Notes: generated by a model not told the origin, from the letters alone. A stretch of DNA of 47,565 nt from an uncultured Eubacteriales bacterium (GCA_949299505.1 CASGAS010000008.1:1-47565); one strand, 5' to 3'. Positions 33,150 through 41,181 are shown, numbered from the stretch's first letter. Numbers and translations are program-made.

Positions 33150-34043
33150 TTATCTATTTGCTTCCGCCGTCAGCGCGTCGCGCGCCGCCGCGGTCGGCAA
33201 AATGGAATTCGTCGTGACGTACCGCACGCCCGCGTCCATCATTTTTTCCAAAAGCTCCTTCGAGTCCACCGTCCAGCACGCGGCCGTCAGCCCCGCCTCG
33301 TGGATTTTCCGAATCGCCTCGGGCCGCTGGGCGTTGTATTGCGCGCAAAACGCCACGCCCGCCGCAATTTCCTTTGCGGCCGCAATCTTTTTCTTCGTGA
33401 TGTACTCGACCAGGTACCACATTTCCAGGTTTTTGTCTAGCTCGCGCAGCGCGCGCAGGACGGTGATGTGGAACGAAATGAGGATGCAGCTTTCCAAAAT
33501 GCCGTTTTCCCGCAAAAGCGCGTACAGCGACGCCATTTTCTCGGTGCGCGGGTCCTTGACCTCAATCATCGGCCGGCAGCCGTAGGTCTTGCAGATGTCG
33601 ATGTATTCCTGCAGCGTGCAGATGCGCGTGCCGGGATATTTTTCGATGTTCGCGCCGTTGACCATCTTCTTCTCGAGCATTTCGGGGTAGGAATAGGTTT
33701 TGACGTCGCCGCTGCCCTCAAACATCGTTTTAATTTGCCCGTCGTGCAGCACGACCCACACGCCGTCGGTCGTGCAGTGCGTGTCGCATTCCAGCGCGTA
33801 GAACCCGGCCTTGCCCGCCGCCAAAAAGGCGGGCGCGGTGTTCTCCGGGCAGACGGCCGACAGCCCGCGGTGCGCGGTCAGGTGAATTTCGCGCGCATCG
33901 CCCGGCCGCAGCTCGTCATACGCCTTTAAGGGCTTGGGCTGGATTTTTTTGTAGCGCATGTGGCGGTAAATGACCCCGCCGAGCGCGCTGGACGCAACGG
34001 CCGCCGTCGCCGCCATCGCCAATTTGGTAACCGTCGAACGCAT
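33150..34043 (-). CDS. Glycerophosphodiester phosphodiesterase family protein
   Basis: A 297-residue GDPD with an N-terminal membrane anchor or signal segment (KLAMAATAAVASSALGGVIY). GDPD enzymes split glycerophosphodiesters into glycerol 3-phosphate and an alcohol. Catalytic residues are visible in TAHRGLSAVCPENT (HRG and the nearby Glu), YALECDTHCT and VLHDG, and in PMIEVKDP further on. ATG 34043 follows GGGAGG; the frame runs on to 34319 but only through non-coding repeat-rich DNA. It is 34 bp downstream-convergent in orientation with the MBL gene and may share a transcript with it. Confidence 0.88.
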   Translation of the reverse strand: MRSTVTKLAMAATAAVASSALGGVIYRHMRYKKIQPKPLKAYDELRPGDAREIHLTAHRGLSAVCPENTAPAFLAAGKAGFYALECDTHCTTDGVWVVLHDGQIKTMFEGSGDVKTYSYPEMLEKKMVNGANIEKYPGTRICTLQEYIDICKTYGCRPMIEVKDPRTEKMASLYALLRENGILESCILISFHITVLRALRELDKNLEMWYLVEYITKKKIAAAKEIAAGVAFCAQYNAQRPEAIRKIHEAGLTAACWTVDSKELLEKMMDAGVRYVTTNSILPTAAARDALTAEANR

Positions 34044-34584
34044 ACGAACGCCTCCCGTAGTCCGCCGCCGAAGCGGCGTGGATTCCGTCTTTACTATACA
34101 CCATTTTCCGGAAAAAGTAAATTCGTTTGTTGGCGCGGGCCGCGTTTTGCCTGCCGCCCGCCGTTTGCCGCTTTGTGAAAAAGGCGCGGCGCCAAAGGGC
34201 AACCGCCCGCCGCTTGGGAAAGCGGGACGCACAAGGGGCGGCGCGCCCGAGCGCTTTCCTTTGCCTGCTTTGGGCGGTCTTGCGGCGGGAAGGCCGTCCT
34301 GCCAGCTTCTAAATTCCAACGCACAGCGCAGGCCTCCCCTGCGGCGGAAAACCGTCGCGTCCGTTTCCGAATTTCAATCTGCCGCATCGTCCCCGAGGGC
34401 GGAAAACCGCCCCATAGCTGCTGCGCCGCCGGTACGGCGGCAGTCTCGGCGGCAGGAAACCGTACCCCACCCGTAGCCTTTTCTTTCGTTTCCCGCTCTG
34501 CCGCGGGGGAAGCGGGTATACGATGTTCGACCCGATTGGAACGCGGATGTTCCCCGCCCGCCGCGGGGGAGCGGGGCAGCCTCC
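34044..34584. other. Non-coding GC-rich stretch before the tandem array
   Basis: No gene with a ribosome binding site is visible here. From about 34160 the sequence contains many loosely related words such as GCGGCGGAAAACCG and GCCGCGGGGGA, which look like decayed relatives of the tandem units that follow. Open frames across it are products of base composition. Confidence 0.5.
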
Positions 34585-34842
34585 TCTGCACCGGAAATGG
34601 GGGTGTCCCCCTGCGGTGGAAATGGGGCTACCCCCTGTGCCGGAAATGGGGGTGTCCCCCCTGCGGCGGAAATAGGGCTGCCCCCTGTGCCGGAAATGGG
34701 GGTGTCCCCCTGCGGCGGAAATGGGGGGCGGCCGCCTGCAGCTGAAATGGGAGCTGCCCCCCCTGCGCCGGAAATGGGAACTGTCCTCCTGCGGCGGAAA
34801 TGGGAGCTGCCCCCTGCGGCGGAAATGGGGCGTCTCACCCTC
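34585..34842. repeat. Tandem repeat array, ~25-bp unit, ten copies
   Basis: The word GAAAT(G/A)GG recurs at 34594, 34619, 34643, 34669, 34693, 34718, 34744, 34771, 34797 and 34822, a period of 24-27 bp. In the first six copies two unit types alternate: one with CTGTGCC before and GGGGGTGTCCCC after the core, the other with CTGCGGC before and GGGGCTGCCCC after, giving a higher-order ~49-bp unit. Each unit contains a GGGG...CCCC dyad that could fold. Variable unit length rules out a conserved coding repeat. Confidence 0.85.
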
Positions 34843-34871
34843 TTATCAGTAAAAGTTCCTATTATTGTTTA

Positions 34872-34900
34872 TTGACAAATCCGCCGGAATCCGGTATGAT
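34872..34900 (+). promoter_or_regulatory. Sigma-A promoter for TPR/DUF4037 pair
   Basis: TTGACA (34872-34877) and TATGAT (34895-34900) are 17 bp apart, 60 bp before the TPR gene. It lies just beyond the tandem repeat array. Confidence 0.82.
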
Positions 34901-34960
34901 ACGGGAAGAGACGCTTCGCGCGCGCCGCTGTGCCGCGCGCCGCCGAACAGGAGGACCGAC

Positions 34961-35794
34961 ATGGCCGCATTGGATGCATTTGATTACAAGGAGCCCGCCT
35001 GCGCGCTTTGCGGGGGCAAGGAATTTTATTACCCGGACCCCGACGCGCCCGAGGGGCATATTCCCGTCGAGCAGGTTTTCGGCAAGCTGGACAGCCTGCT
35101 TGCCAAGGAGGACAACGCCGGGGCGAAGCGGCTGCTTGTGTACTGGGTCGCGGAGGCGCAGGCGCTTCGCGACAAGCGCGGCGAGCTCTCCGTGCAAAGC
35201 GAGGTGATGGGCCTTGCGCGCAAAACCGGCGACCGGGAATGGGGCATGGCGGCGGTGGAGCGCGGGCTTGCGCTCATAGATGAACTCGGCGTCGGCGGGC
35301 TCGTTTCGGCGGCGACCATCCTTTTGAATGCGGCGACGACCTGCAAGGCGTTCGGCGACCCGCGCCGCGCGCTGGCGCTGTATGCCCGCGTCGAGGCGGT
35401 CTATGAGGCCGAGCTGCCCGAAAACGACCTGCAGCGCGCCGGACTTTACAACAACAAGGCGACCGCCTTAACCGAGCTCGGGCGCTTTGACGAGGCGCAG
35501 CGGCTGTACGAACGCGCGTATGCCGTTTTGGAGCAGAACCCGCACACCGAGCCCGACCGCGCCGTGACGAAGCTCAATTTGGCCGATCTCCTGGCGGCGG
35601 CGGGAAAGGGCGAGCAGGCCGTGGAGGCGAAGCTTATGGAAGCGCTTGCGCTGCTGGACGACCCCGCGGCAAGGCGCGACGGCTATTACGCCTTCGTTTG
35701 CCGAAAGGCGGCGCAGGCGTTCGGGTATTACGGGTTTTTCCGCATCCGAAAAGAACTGGACGAAAGGGCGGACCGGCTGTATGCAGGGGCTTGA
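34961..35794 (+). CDS. Tetratricopeptide-repeat protein
   Basis: A 277-residue protein. Near the N-terminus is a CALCGG knuckle (residues 14-19), then a helical array with TPR-like spacing, for example AATILLNAATTCKAFGDPRRALALYARV, AGLYNNKATALTELGRFDEAQRLYERA and AVTKLNLADLLAAAGKGEQAV. TPR arrays serve as protein-binding scaffolds. ATG 34961 has AGGAGG 6 bases upstream. The stop overlaps the DUF4037 gene by 14 bp, so the two are made together and probably interact. The process they serve is not known from the sequence. Confidence 0.85.
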   Translation: MAALDAFDYKEPACALCGGKEFYYPDPDAPEGHIPVEQVFGKLDSLLAKEDNAGAKRLLVYWVAEAQALRDKRGELSVQSEVMGLARKTGDREWGMAAVERGLALIDELGVGGLVSAATILLNAATTCKAFGDPRRALALYARVEAVYEAELPENDLQRAGLYNNKATALTELGRFDEAQRLYERAYAVLEQNPHTEPDRAVTKLNLADLLAAAGKGEQAVEAKLMEALALLDDPAARRDGYYAFVCRKAAQAFGYYGFFRIRKELDERADRLYAGA

Positions 35795-36713
35795 ACTGGC
35801 GCGGCGGTACTTTGAAACGTACGGGCTGCCGCTTCTGGAAACCGATTTCGCCGCCGAAAAGGGGCGCGTGGCGGCGGGGCTTGTGGGCCTTGGCTCTGAA
35901 TGCTTCGGCTTTGACGACGCACTTTCCCGCGACCACGATTTTGAGGCGGGCTTCTGCTTTTGGCTGACGGACGCGGCGGACGCGGACTTCGGCTTCCGGC
36001 TGATGCGCGCTTACAACCGGCTGCCGCGGGAATTTCTCGGCGTCAAAATGCAGCAGCACAGCGTCTATGGCAACAGCCGCGTCGGGGTGTTTCGCATTTC
36101 GGACTTCTACCGCGAGCTTATCGGCCTGCCCCGCGCGCCCGAAACCAACGAGGAGTGGCTCTACACGCCGGAATATGCGCTGGCCAACGCCTCCAACGGC
36201 GCGGTGTTTTACGACGGGGAGGGCGCGTTTTCCGCGGTGCGAAAAACGCTTTGCGCCTATTATCCCGAGGACGTGCGGCGCAAAAAGCTGGCGGCGGTTC
36301 TGTGCTTTTTGGCGCAGAGCGGACAGTATAATTTTACGCGCTGCCTGCGGCACGGCGAGCCCGGCGCGGCGGCGCTTGCGCGCAATGAATTTGTGACGCA
36401 CGCGCTGCACCTTTTGTTTTTGCTGGCGCGCCGGTACAGCCCGTTTTACAAGTGGCAGTTCCGCGCCGCGCGCGAGACCGGCGTGCTTCCCGACGTGCCC
36501 GACCGGCTTGCGCGGCTTTTGCAGTCGCCCGCGGACGAACGCGCAGGCGAAGAGATGGAACGCCTTGCCGACGCGTTCCTCTGCGAGCTGGAGCGGCAGG
36601 GGATTCTGCAAAGGCGGGCGGGCGAAACGTACCTGGAGCCCTACGCCTTTGCGGTCCGGGAAACGATTGGGGACCGGACGCTGCGCGCCATGCATGTGAT
36701 GGAGGGCATTTAG
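35781..36713 (+). CDS. DUF4037 nucleotidyltransferase-like protein
   Basis: A 310-residue protein of the DUF4037 family. The N-terminal part reads GLGSECFGFDDALSRDHDFEAGF near residues 38-60, a G-S...D-x-D arrangement like the active site of nucleotidyltransferase folds; the rest is helical and includes SVYGNSRVGVFRISDFYREL and GQYNFTRCLRHGE. Enzymatic activity and substrate are unknown. The ATG lies within the end of the TPR gene. The pair has its own promoter and is followed by a terminator at 36809. Confidence 0.83.
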   Translation: MQGLELARRYFETYGLPLLETDFAAEKGRVAAGLVGLGSECFGFDDALSRDHDFEAGFCFWLTDAADADFGFRLMRAYNRLPREFLGVKMQQHSVYGNSRVGVFRISDFYRELIGLPRAPETNEEWLYTPEYALANASNGAVFYDGEGAFSAVRKTLCAYYPEDVRRKKLAAVLCFLAQSGQYNFTRCLRHGEPGAAALARNEFVTHALHLLFLLARRYSPFYKWQFRAARETGVLPDVPDRLARLLQSPADERAGEEMERLADAFLCELERQGILQRRAGETYLEPYAFAVRETIGDRTLRAMHVMEGI

Positions 36714-36808
36714 GCGGCCGCTTTGCCGGCGCGCCGTATCGCGGCGGCAAAACGCAAGGCGCGCCATTTACGCAACATCCGCGCGTCGGCTGTTCAGAAA
36801 CCCGTTCG

Positions 36809-36847
36809 CCCGCAACCGGTGCGCAACCGCCGGTTGCGGGATTTTTT
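36809..36847 (+). terminator. Terminator after DUF4037 gene
   Basis: Perfect 11-base arms CCCGCAACCGG (36809-36819) and CCGGTTGCGGG (36830-36840) are followed by ATTTTTT. It ends the TPR/DUF4037 transcript about 95 bp after the stop codon. Confidence 0.88.
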
Positions 36848-36950
36848 CGGCCGCAACCGGGAGTTGGTGGCAATTTTCCGGCGCGCGGACTATCGTAGGG
36901 GGCGTCAGGCGGCGAAACGAAATCCTGCGCCGCCCGGGAAGGAGTTTGTC

Positions 36951-37622
36951 ATGGGGTATCTTGACAAAATCAAGCTTGCGAACTATTCGCGCCGGGAGGA
37001 CTGGCTCAATTCCATCTCCCATATGGTCGGCGGCGGTCTGTCCGTCGTCGCGCTCGTGCTCTGCCTTGTGCGCGCCGTCCTTGCGCGGCGGTGGGATTAT
37101 GCGGTGCTGGGGCTTGTGTACGGGCTTACGATGATTGCCATGTACTCGTGCTCTTCGGTGTACCACGCGCTGCGCCCGAACCGCGGCAAGCGCGCCATGC
37201 GGCTTGTCGACCACGCCATGATTTACCCGATGATTGCCGGAACCCTGACGCCGCTTGCGGCGCTCGTTATCGTCCCGGCGCGCCCCGTGCTCGGCTGGGT
37301 GCTCGTCGGCGTCGCCTGGGCCGTGGTCGCGGCGGCCGTGCCCATTACGCTGACGCTTTTCAACAAAACCAAAATCACGCAGATGGTGCTGTACCTTGCG
37401 CTCGGCTGGATGGTCATCGTCGCGGTCAAAACGCTTTGGGCGCACTTTGACCGCACGGGCATGTGGCTGCTCGTTTCCGGCGGCCTTGCCTACACGCTGG
37501 GCGCGGCGCTGTACGGCATCGGCGCGAAAAAGCCGTATTTCCACTCGGTGTTCCACTTTTTCGTGCTGGCGGGCAGCGTGCTGCATTTCTTTTCTTTATA
37601 TTTGTATGTGTTCGTAAAATAA
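36951..37622 (+). CDS. Hemolysin III / YqfA-type PAQR-family membrane protein
   Basis: A 223-residue, seven-segment membrane protein of the hemolysin III (PAQR) family. The conserved histidines and polar residues of this family are seen in SSVYHAL near residue 66, RLVDHAMIYPMIAGTLTPL near 85, and YFHSVFHFFVLAGSVLHF near the C-terminus, where zinc-binding His residues cluster in related receptors. Despite the name, bacterial members are implicated in membrane lipid homeostasis rather than proven toxins. ATG 36951 follows GGAAGGAG by 8 bases; the frame upstream lies in the preceding terminator region. Confidence 0.92.
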   Translation: MGYLDKIKLANYSRREDWLNSISHMVGGGLSVVALVLCLVRAVLARRWDYAVLGLVYGLTMIAMYSCSSVYHALRPNRGKRAMRLVDHAMIYPMIAGTLTPLAALVIVPARPVLGWVLVGVAWAVVAAAVPITLTLFNKTKITQMVLYLALGWMVIVAVKTLWAHFDRTGMWLLVSGGLAYTLGAALYGIGAKKPYFHSVFHFFVLAGSVLHFFSLYLYVFVK

Positions 37623-37638
37623 GCGCCGAAAAAACAGT

Positions 37639-37667
37639 TGACAGCACGCGAAACTTCTGGTAGAATA
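37639..37667 (+). promoter_or_regulatory. Sigma-A promoter for rplU-prp-rpmA
   Basis: TTGACA (37639-37644) and TAGAAT (37662-37667) are 17 bp apart, about 95 bp upstream of rplU. Confidence 0.85.
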
Positions 37668-37673
37668 CCATGT

Positions 37674-37755
37674 GCCGCATAGGAAAGGTGCGCCCTTTCG
37701 GCGCAGGAAGCGATTTTCGCGCCTTTCATAGCGAGACTGTCAAGAAAGCAGGGTA
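37674..37755 (+). promoter_or_regulatory. Structured leader of rplU (L21-leader-like)
   Basis: Between the promoter and rplU the RNA can form a compact three-way junction: GAAAGG (37683-37688) pairs with CCTTTC (37722-37727), enclosing a perfect TGCGCC-loop-GGCGCA hairpin (37689-37705) and a small GCG-ATTTT-CGC hairpin (37710-37720). The position matches the L21 leaders of Firmicutes, where ribosomal protein feedback is presumed. Assignment to that RNA family needs a covariance-model search. Confidence 0.5.
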
Positions 37756-37760
37756 AAAAC

Positions 37761-38072
37761 ATGTACGCAGTGATCGAGACCGGCGGGAAGCAGTACCGGG
37801 TCCAGCCCGGCGACGTGATTTACGTCGAAAAGCTGGCCGCCGAAGCGGATACCGAGGTCACCTTTGACAAGGTGGTCGCCGTGGCCGCGGACGACGGCTT
37901 CAAGGCCGGCAAGCCTTATGTTGCGGGCGCAAGCGTGACCGCGAAGGTCCTCAAGACCGGCAAGGGCAGAAAGGTGACCGTGTTCACCTATAAGCCCAAG
38001 AAAAACGAGAAACGCAAGATGGGTCACCGCCAGCCTTACACGAAGGTGGAAATCACCGCCGTCAACGGCTAA
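37761..38072 (+). CDS. rplU: 50S ribosomal protein L21
   Basis: A 103-residue ribosomal protein of the large subunit. The sequence opens with [17 protein letters not shown], the L21 signature, and ends in [11 protein letters not shown], typical for the family. AAAGCAGGG lies upstream of the ATG. It is the first gene of the conserved rplU-prp-rpmA operon. In most Firmicutes obgE and yhbY follow; here yhbY is 37 kb away at the window's left end. Confidence 0.97.
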   Translation: MYAVIETGGKQYRVQPGDVIYVEKLAAEADTEVTFDKVVAVAADDGFKAGKPYVAGASVTAKVLKTGKGRKVTVFTYKPKKNEKRKMGHRQPYTKVEITAVNG

Positions 38073-38075
38073 GCC

Positions 38076-38384
38076 ATGATCCGCATCCGGTTTGAACGCA
38101 CAAAGGACGGGGTGCTTACCGGATTTCAGGCGCGCGGGCACGCCGGCTTCGCAGAAAGCGGACGCGACGTGGTCTGTGCGGCAGTCTCCTCCGCCGTCTA
38201 CATGGCGGCGAACACCGTAACCGAAATCCTGGGGCTTTCCCCGGAGATTTCCGAGCGCGACGGCGTGCTTTGCCTCTCTCTTTCGGAGGCGCAGGCGCCG
38301 GCGGCCGCGGCGGTGCTTTTGGGGCTGCAGCTTCATTTGCAGGCGCTCTGCCGGCAATACCCCGACTACATCACATTGGATTGA
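38076..38384 (+). CDS. prp: Ribosomal-processing cysteine protease Prp
   Basis: A 102-residue protease that removes the N-terminal extension of ribosomal protein L27. The catalytic His22 lies in ARGHAGFAESG and Cys34 in DVVCAAVSSAVY, the same positions described for the staphylococcal enzyme. It starts 3 bp after rplU and is followed by rpmA after 15 bp. The matching L27 extension is present next door, so the processing pathway is complete here. Confidence 0.95.
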   Translation: MIRIRFERTKDGVLTGFQARGHAGFAESGRDVVCAAVSSAVYMAANTVTEILGLSPEISERDGVLCLSLSEAQAPAAAAVLLGLQLHLQALCRQYPDYITLD

Positions 38385-38399
38385 AAGAGGTGCTTTGGA

Positions 38400-38684
38400 A
38401 TGCTTCAGGTCAAGATTCAGCTTTTCGCGCATAAAAAAGGTATGGGCTCGACCAAGAACGGTCGCGACTCGGAATCGAAGCGGCTCGGCGTCAAGCGCGC
38501 CGACGGGCAGCATGTTCTGGCGGGCAACATCCTGGTGCGCCAGCGCGGTACGCACATCCACCCCGGCGAGAACGTCGGCAAGGGGTCGGACGACACGCTG
38601 TTTGCGAAGGCGGACGGCGTCGTGCGCTTTGAGCGCATGGGCAAGGACCGCAAAAAGGTCAGCGTTTACGCCGTAGAGCAGTAA
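38400..38684 (+). CDS. rpmA: 50S ribosomal protein L27 with Prp-cleavable extension
   Basis: A 94-residue large-subunit protein whose N-terminus reaches toward the peptidyl-transferase centre. The mature signature [20 protein letters not shown] follows a short extension, [10 protein letters not shown]. Prp should cut after the Phe-Ala at residues 9-10. AGAGGTG precedes the ATG. A strong terminator follows the stop by 20 bp, so the operon ends here instead of running on to obgE. Confidence 0.97.
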   Translation: MLQVKIQLFAHKKGMGSTKNGRDSESKRLGVKRADGQHVLAGNILVRQRGTHIHPGENVGKGSDDTLFAKADGVVRFERMGKDRKKVSVYAVEQ

Positions 38685-38704
38685 ACCGCCGAATCCAACA
38701 GCCA

Positions 38705-38742
38705 ACAGACCGGAACGCGCAGTTCCGGTCTGTTCTTTTTTT
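38705..38742 (+). terminator. Terminator of rplU-prp-rpmA
   Basis: Perfect 12-base arms ACAGACCGGAAC (38705-38716) and GTTCCGGTCTGT (38722-38733) with a 5-base loop are followed by TCTTTTTTT. Confidence 0.95.
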
Positions 38743-38803
38743 CGGACGGGCAGGGCGCGCCGCTGGAAAATCCAACAAATCGACAATTTGTCTAACATTT
38801 TGC

Positions 38804-38832
38804 TTGCTTTTTCGCCGCGTTCCTCGTATACT
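38804..38832 (+). promoter_or_regulatory. Sigma-A promoter for THUMP methyltransferase gene
   Basis: TTGCTT (38804-38809) and TATACT (38827-38832) are 17 bp apart, 40 bp ahead of the start codon. Confidence 0.6.
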
Positions 38833-38872
38833 GAACGTAACGGAACCGAAAGCTTTGGGAAGGGGAAGTACA

Positions 38873-39988
38873 ATGCAGCTGGAATTTTGTGCGCCGTGCC
38901 TGTTCGGGCTGGAGGGGCTTGTCGCCGATGAGCTGCGCGCGCTCGGCGCCGACGGCGTTCTGGCCGACAACGGCCGGGTGCGCTTTGCGGGCGACGAGAC
39001 GCTGCTGGCGCGCGCCAACCTCTGGCTGCGGATGGCGGAGCGCGTCTATGTGGTGCTCGGTCGCTTCCAGGCGCGCACCTACGACGAGCTGTTCGAGGGC
39101 GTGCGCGCCCTGCCGCTGGAAAACTGGATTGGGCGCGACGATGCGTTCCCCGTGGCGGGGCATGCGCTGCAGTCCGAGCTGCACAGCGTCCGCGACTGCC
39201 AGGCCATTGTCAAAAAAGCGGCGGTCGAGCGGCTCAAAGCGAAATACGGACTTTCCTGGTTCCCGGAGACCGGCGTCAAAAAGCAGCTGCGCTTTTCGCT
39301 TTATAAAAACACGACGGAATTGTATCTGGACACGTCCGGCGCGCCGCTTTACAAGCGCGGCTACCGCGCCGAGGCCGGGGAGGCGCCCATCCGCGAAACG
39401 CTGGCGGCGGCGCTGTGCGTGCTTTCGCGCCTGCGGCCCTACCACACGCTGTACGACCCGATGTGCGGCTCGGGCACGATTTTGATTGAGGGCACGCTGC
39501 TGGCCGAAAACATTGCGCCGGGGCTGCGGCGGCACTTTGCGGCGGAACGTTTTGCGCAGATTTCGGATGCGGTCTGGCGCGACGAGCGCACGCGGGCGCT
39601 GGAGAGCCGGCGGCCCGCGCCGGATTTTGCGGCGGCGGGGGCGGACATTGACCCGGCGATGGTCGAGCTTGCGCGGGAAAACGCCAAGCGCGCGTGGGTG
39701 TCCGGCTGCGTGCGGCTGCAAACGGCGGACGTTAAGGACTTCTGCCCCGGCACCGACCGCGGCACCGTCGTGACGAACCCGCCCTACGGCGAGCGGCTGC
39801 AAACGCGCGAAGCGGCGGCGGACCTTCTGCGGACGCTCGGACGCGTGTTCGAGCGGCGGCACGGCTTTTCCTACGGCGTCATAAGCCCGGAGCCGGCGTT
39901 TGAAAAGCTGTTCGGCCGGCCGGCGGACAAAAACCGGAAGCTTTACAACGGGATGCTGCAGTGCCGGTATTATATGTATTATAAATAA
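38873..39988 (+). CDS. THUMP-domain 23S rRNA guanine-N2-methyltransferase (RlmL/YpsC type)
   Basis: A 371-residue protein with an N-terminal ferredoxin-like/THUMP RNA-binding half and a C-terminal Rossmann methyltransferase. SAM-binding motif I is DPMCGSGTILIEG near residue 195 and the catalytic motif is TNPPYGERL near residue 302, of the NPPY type used for N2-guanine methylation. It corresponds to the first domain of E. coli RlmKL and to Firmicutes YpsC; the exact target base is inferred from the family. ATG 38873 follows AAGGGG by 7 bases. Confidence 0.9.
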   Translation: MQLEFCAPCLFGLEGLVADELRALGADGVLADNGRVRFAGDETLLARANLWLRMAERVYVVLGRFQARTYDELFEGVRALPLENWIGRDDAFPVAGHALQSELHSVRDCQAIVKKAAVERLKAKYGLSWFPETGVKKQLRFSLYKNTTELYLDTSGAPLYKRGYRAEAGEAPIRETLAAALCVLSRLRPYHTLYDPMCGSGTILIEGTLLAENIAPGLRRHFAAERFAQISDAVWRDERTRALESRRPAPDFAAAGADIDPAMVELARENAKRAWVSGCVRLQTADVKDFCPGTDRGTVVTNPPYGERLQTREAAADLLRTLGRVFERRHGFSYGVISPEPAFEKLFGRPADKNRKLYNGMLQCRYYMYYK

Positions 39989-40126
39989 TCTAATCCCGGC
40001 GCGGCGTCGGGAACGGGGGCGGCGGCCGCGGCAGCCGAACCGCAGATATGGGTTAGGCTTTTTGCTAAACGCATAGCGTACAGCACAGCCAAAATGCAGA
40101 ACGAACCAAACGGGAAGGTGGATTCT

Positions 40127-41098
40127 ATGCAGCATATTTTTATTGTCAACCCGGCGGCGGGTAAGGGAAAGGCCAAGGCGCGCATCGTGCCGCAAATCGA
40201 AGCGTATTTTGCCGCGCATCCGGCGCTTTCCTATGAAATTCATGTCACCGAAGCGCCCGGCGAGGGGCAGGCCTTTGTGGAGGCGCGCGCGGCGGCGGGC
40301 GAGCCGGTGCGGTTTTACGCGTGCGGCGGCGACGGGACGCTTTACGAGGTCATCAACGGCGCGTATCGGTACGAGAACGCCGAGGTCGCCATTATCCCCC
40401 TTGGCTCGGGCAACGACTTCGCCCGCATTTTCGGGAAAAGCGACAAGCTTTATGACATCGGCGCGCAGGTAGAGGCCGAAACGCAGCGGTTCGACCTCAT
40501 TGACGCGGGCGGCAAGGTCGCCGTCAACCAGTGCTCAATGGGCCTGGATGCCGAGGTCTGCGCCAAGCAGACCTATTTCAAGCGCCTGCCCGGCGTCTCG
40601 GGCGAGCTTGCCTATACGCTGTCGCTGGTCTACTGCCTGTTCCGGCGGCTCAACAGCGACTTTCGCGTGACGGTGGACGGCAAGACCGTCTGCGAGGGCA
40701 AAATGCTGTTTGCCCTGTGCGCGAACGCCCGCTGGTACGGCGGCGGCTACCAGGGCGCGCCGCGGGCCGTCCCCGACGACGGGCAGCTCGACTGCGTGCT
40801 GGTGCGCAAGACCTTCGGGCGGCTGAAGCTGGCGAGCCTTGTCGGGAAATACAAGCGCGGCGAGCACCTGGGCTGGGATTTCACGACCTTTGTGCGCGGG
40901 AAGACGATGACGATTGAAAGCAAGGCTCCCGCGGCGGTCAATGTGGACGGCGAGTGCGACTATGTGACGAAAAGCACCTTTACGCTGCTGCCCGGGGCGG
41001 TGCGCATCGCGGTGCCGGACCCGGAAAGCTACGAGCGCATTGTCGGTCCCGAGCGGGCAGGGCGGCAGGCCGAGGCGGCCGCGGCCGGCTCTCGTTAA
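40127..41098 (+). CDS. Diacylglycerol/lipid kinase (YegS/DgkB family)
   Basis: A 323-residue kinase of the diacylglycerol kinase catalytic family. The phosphate-binding motif ACGGDGTLYEV lies near residue 66 and IPLGSGNDFAR near residue 94; IVNPAAGKGKA opens the protein, as in DgkB. Such enzymes return diacylglycerol from lipoteichoic acid synthesis to phosphatidic acid, or phosphorylate related lipids, at the membrane surface. ATG 40127 follows GGGAAGGTGG. No export signal is seen. The exact lipid substrate cannot be decided. Confidence 0.9.
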   Translation: MQHIFIVNPAAGKGKAKARIVPQIEAYFAAHPALSYEIHVTEAPGEGQAFVEARAAAGEPVRFYACGGDGTLYEVINGAYRYENAEVAIIPLGSGNDFARIFGKSDKLYDIGAQVEAETQRFDLIDAGGKVAVNQCSMGLDAEVCAKQTYFKRLPGVSGELAYTLSLVYCLFRRLNSDFRVTVDGKTVCEGKMLFALCANARWYGGGYQGAPRAVPDDGQLDCVLVRKTFGRLKLASLVGKYKRGEHLGWDFTTFVRGKTMTIESKAPAAVNVDGECDYVTKSTFTLLPGAVRIAVPDPESYERIVGPERAGRQAEAAAAGSR

Positions 41099-41103
41099 TG
41101 TGC

Positions 41104-41131
41104 TGTAAAGTTTGTGTAAAATTTGTGTAAA
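41104..41131 (+). promoter_or_regulatory. Three 11-bp-phased TGTAAA repeats (response-regulator-like site)
   Basis: The hexamer TGTAAA occurs at 41104, 41115 and 41126, exactly one helical turn apart. On the other strand this reads TTTACA-N5 three times, the spacing used by PhoP/PhoB and other OmpR-family regulators (the Bacillus Pho box is TTAACA-N5 repeats). The array ends 7 bp upstream of the -35 box of the next promoter. Confidence 0.6.
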
Positions 41132-41138
41132 ATGCGGA

Positions 41139-41167
41139 TTGTAAGATTTTTCACCGTGTTTTATAAT
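41139..41167 (+). promoter_or_regulatory. Sigma-A promoter for GPH transporter operon
   Basis: TTGTAA (41139-41144) and a perfect TATAAT (41162-41167) are 17 bp apart. The -10 box is strong and the -35 box weak, consistent with activation from the phased repeats just upstream. Confidence 0.72.
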
Positions 41168-41181
41168 AATACATTGAGCGG

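Noticed and set aside
34374..34838. Minus-strand ORF encoding a Gly/Pro repeat protein
   Set aside because: Unit lengths of 24-27 bp do not keep one reading frame; the apparent repeats come from the DNA array, and there is no ribosome binding site.
34585..34842. CRISPR array
   Set aside because: The units abut each other with no unique spacers, differ in length and sequence, and no cas genes are present.
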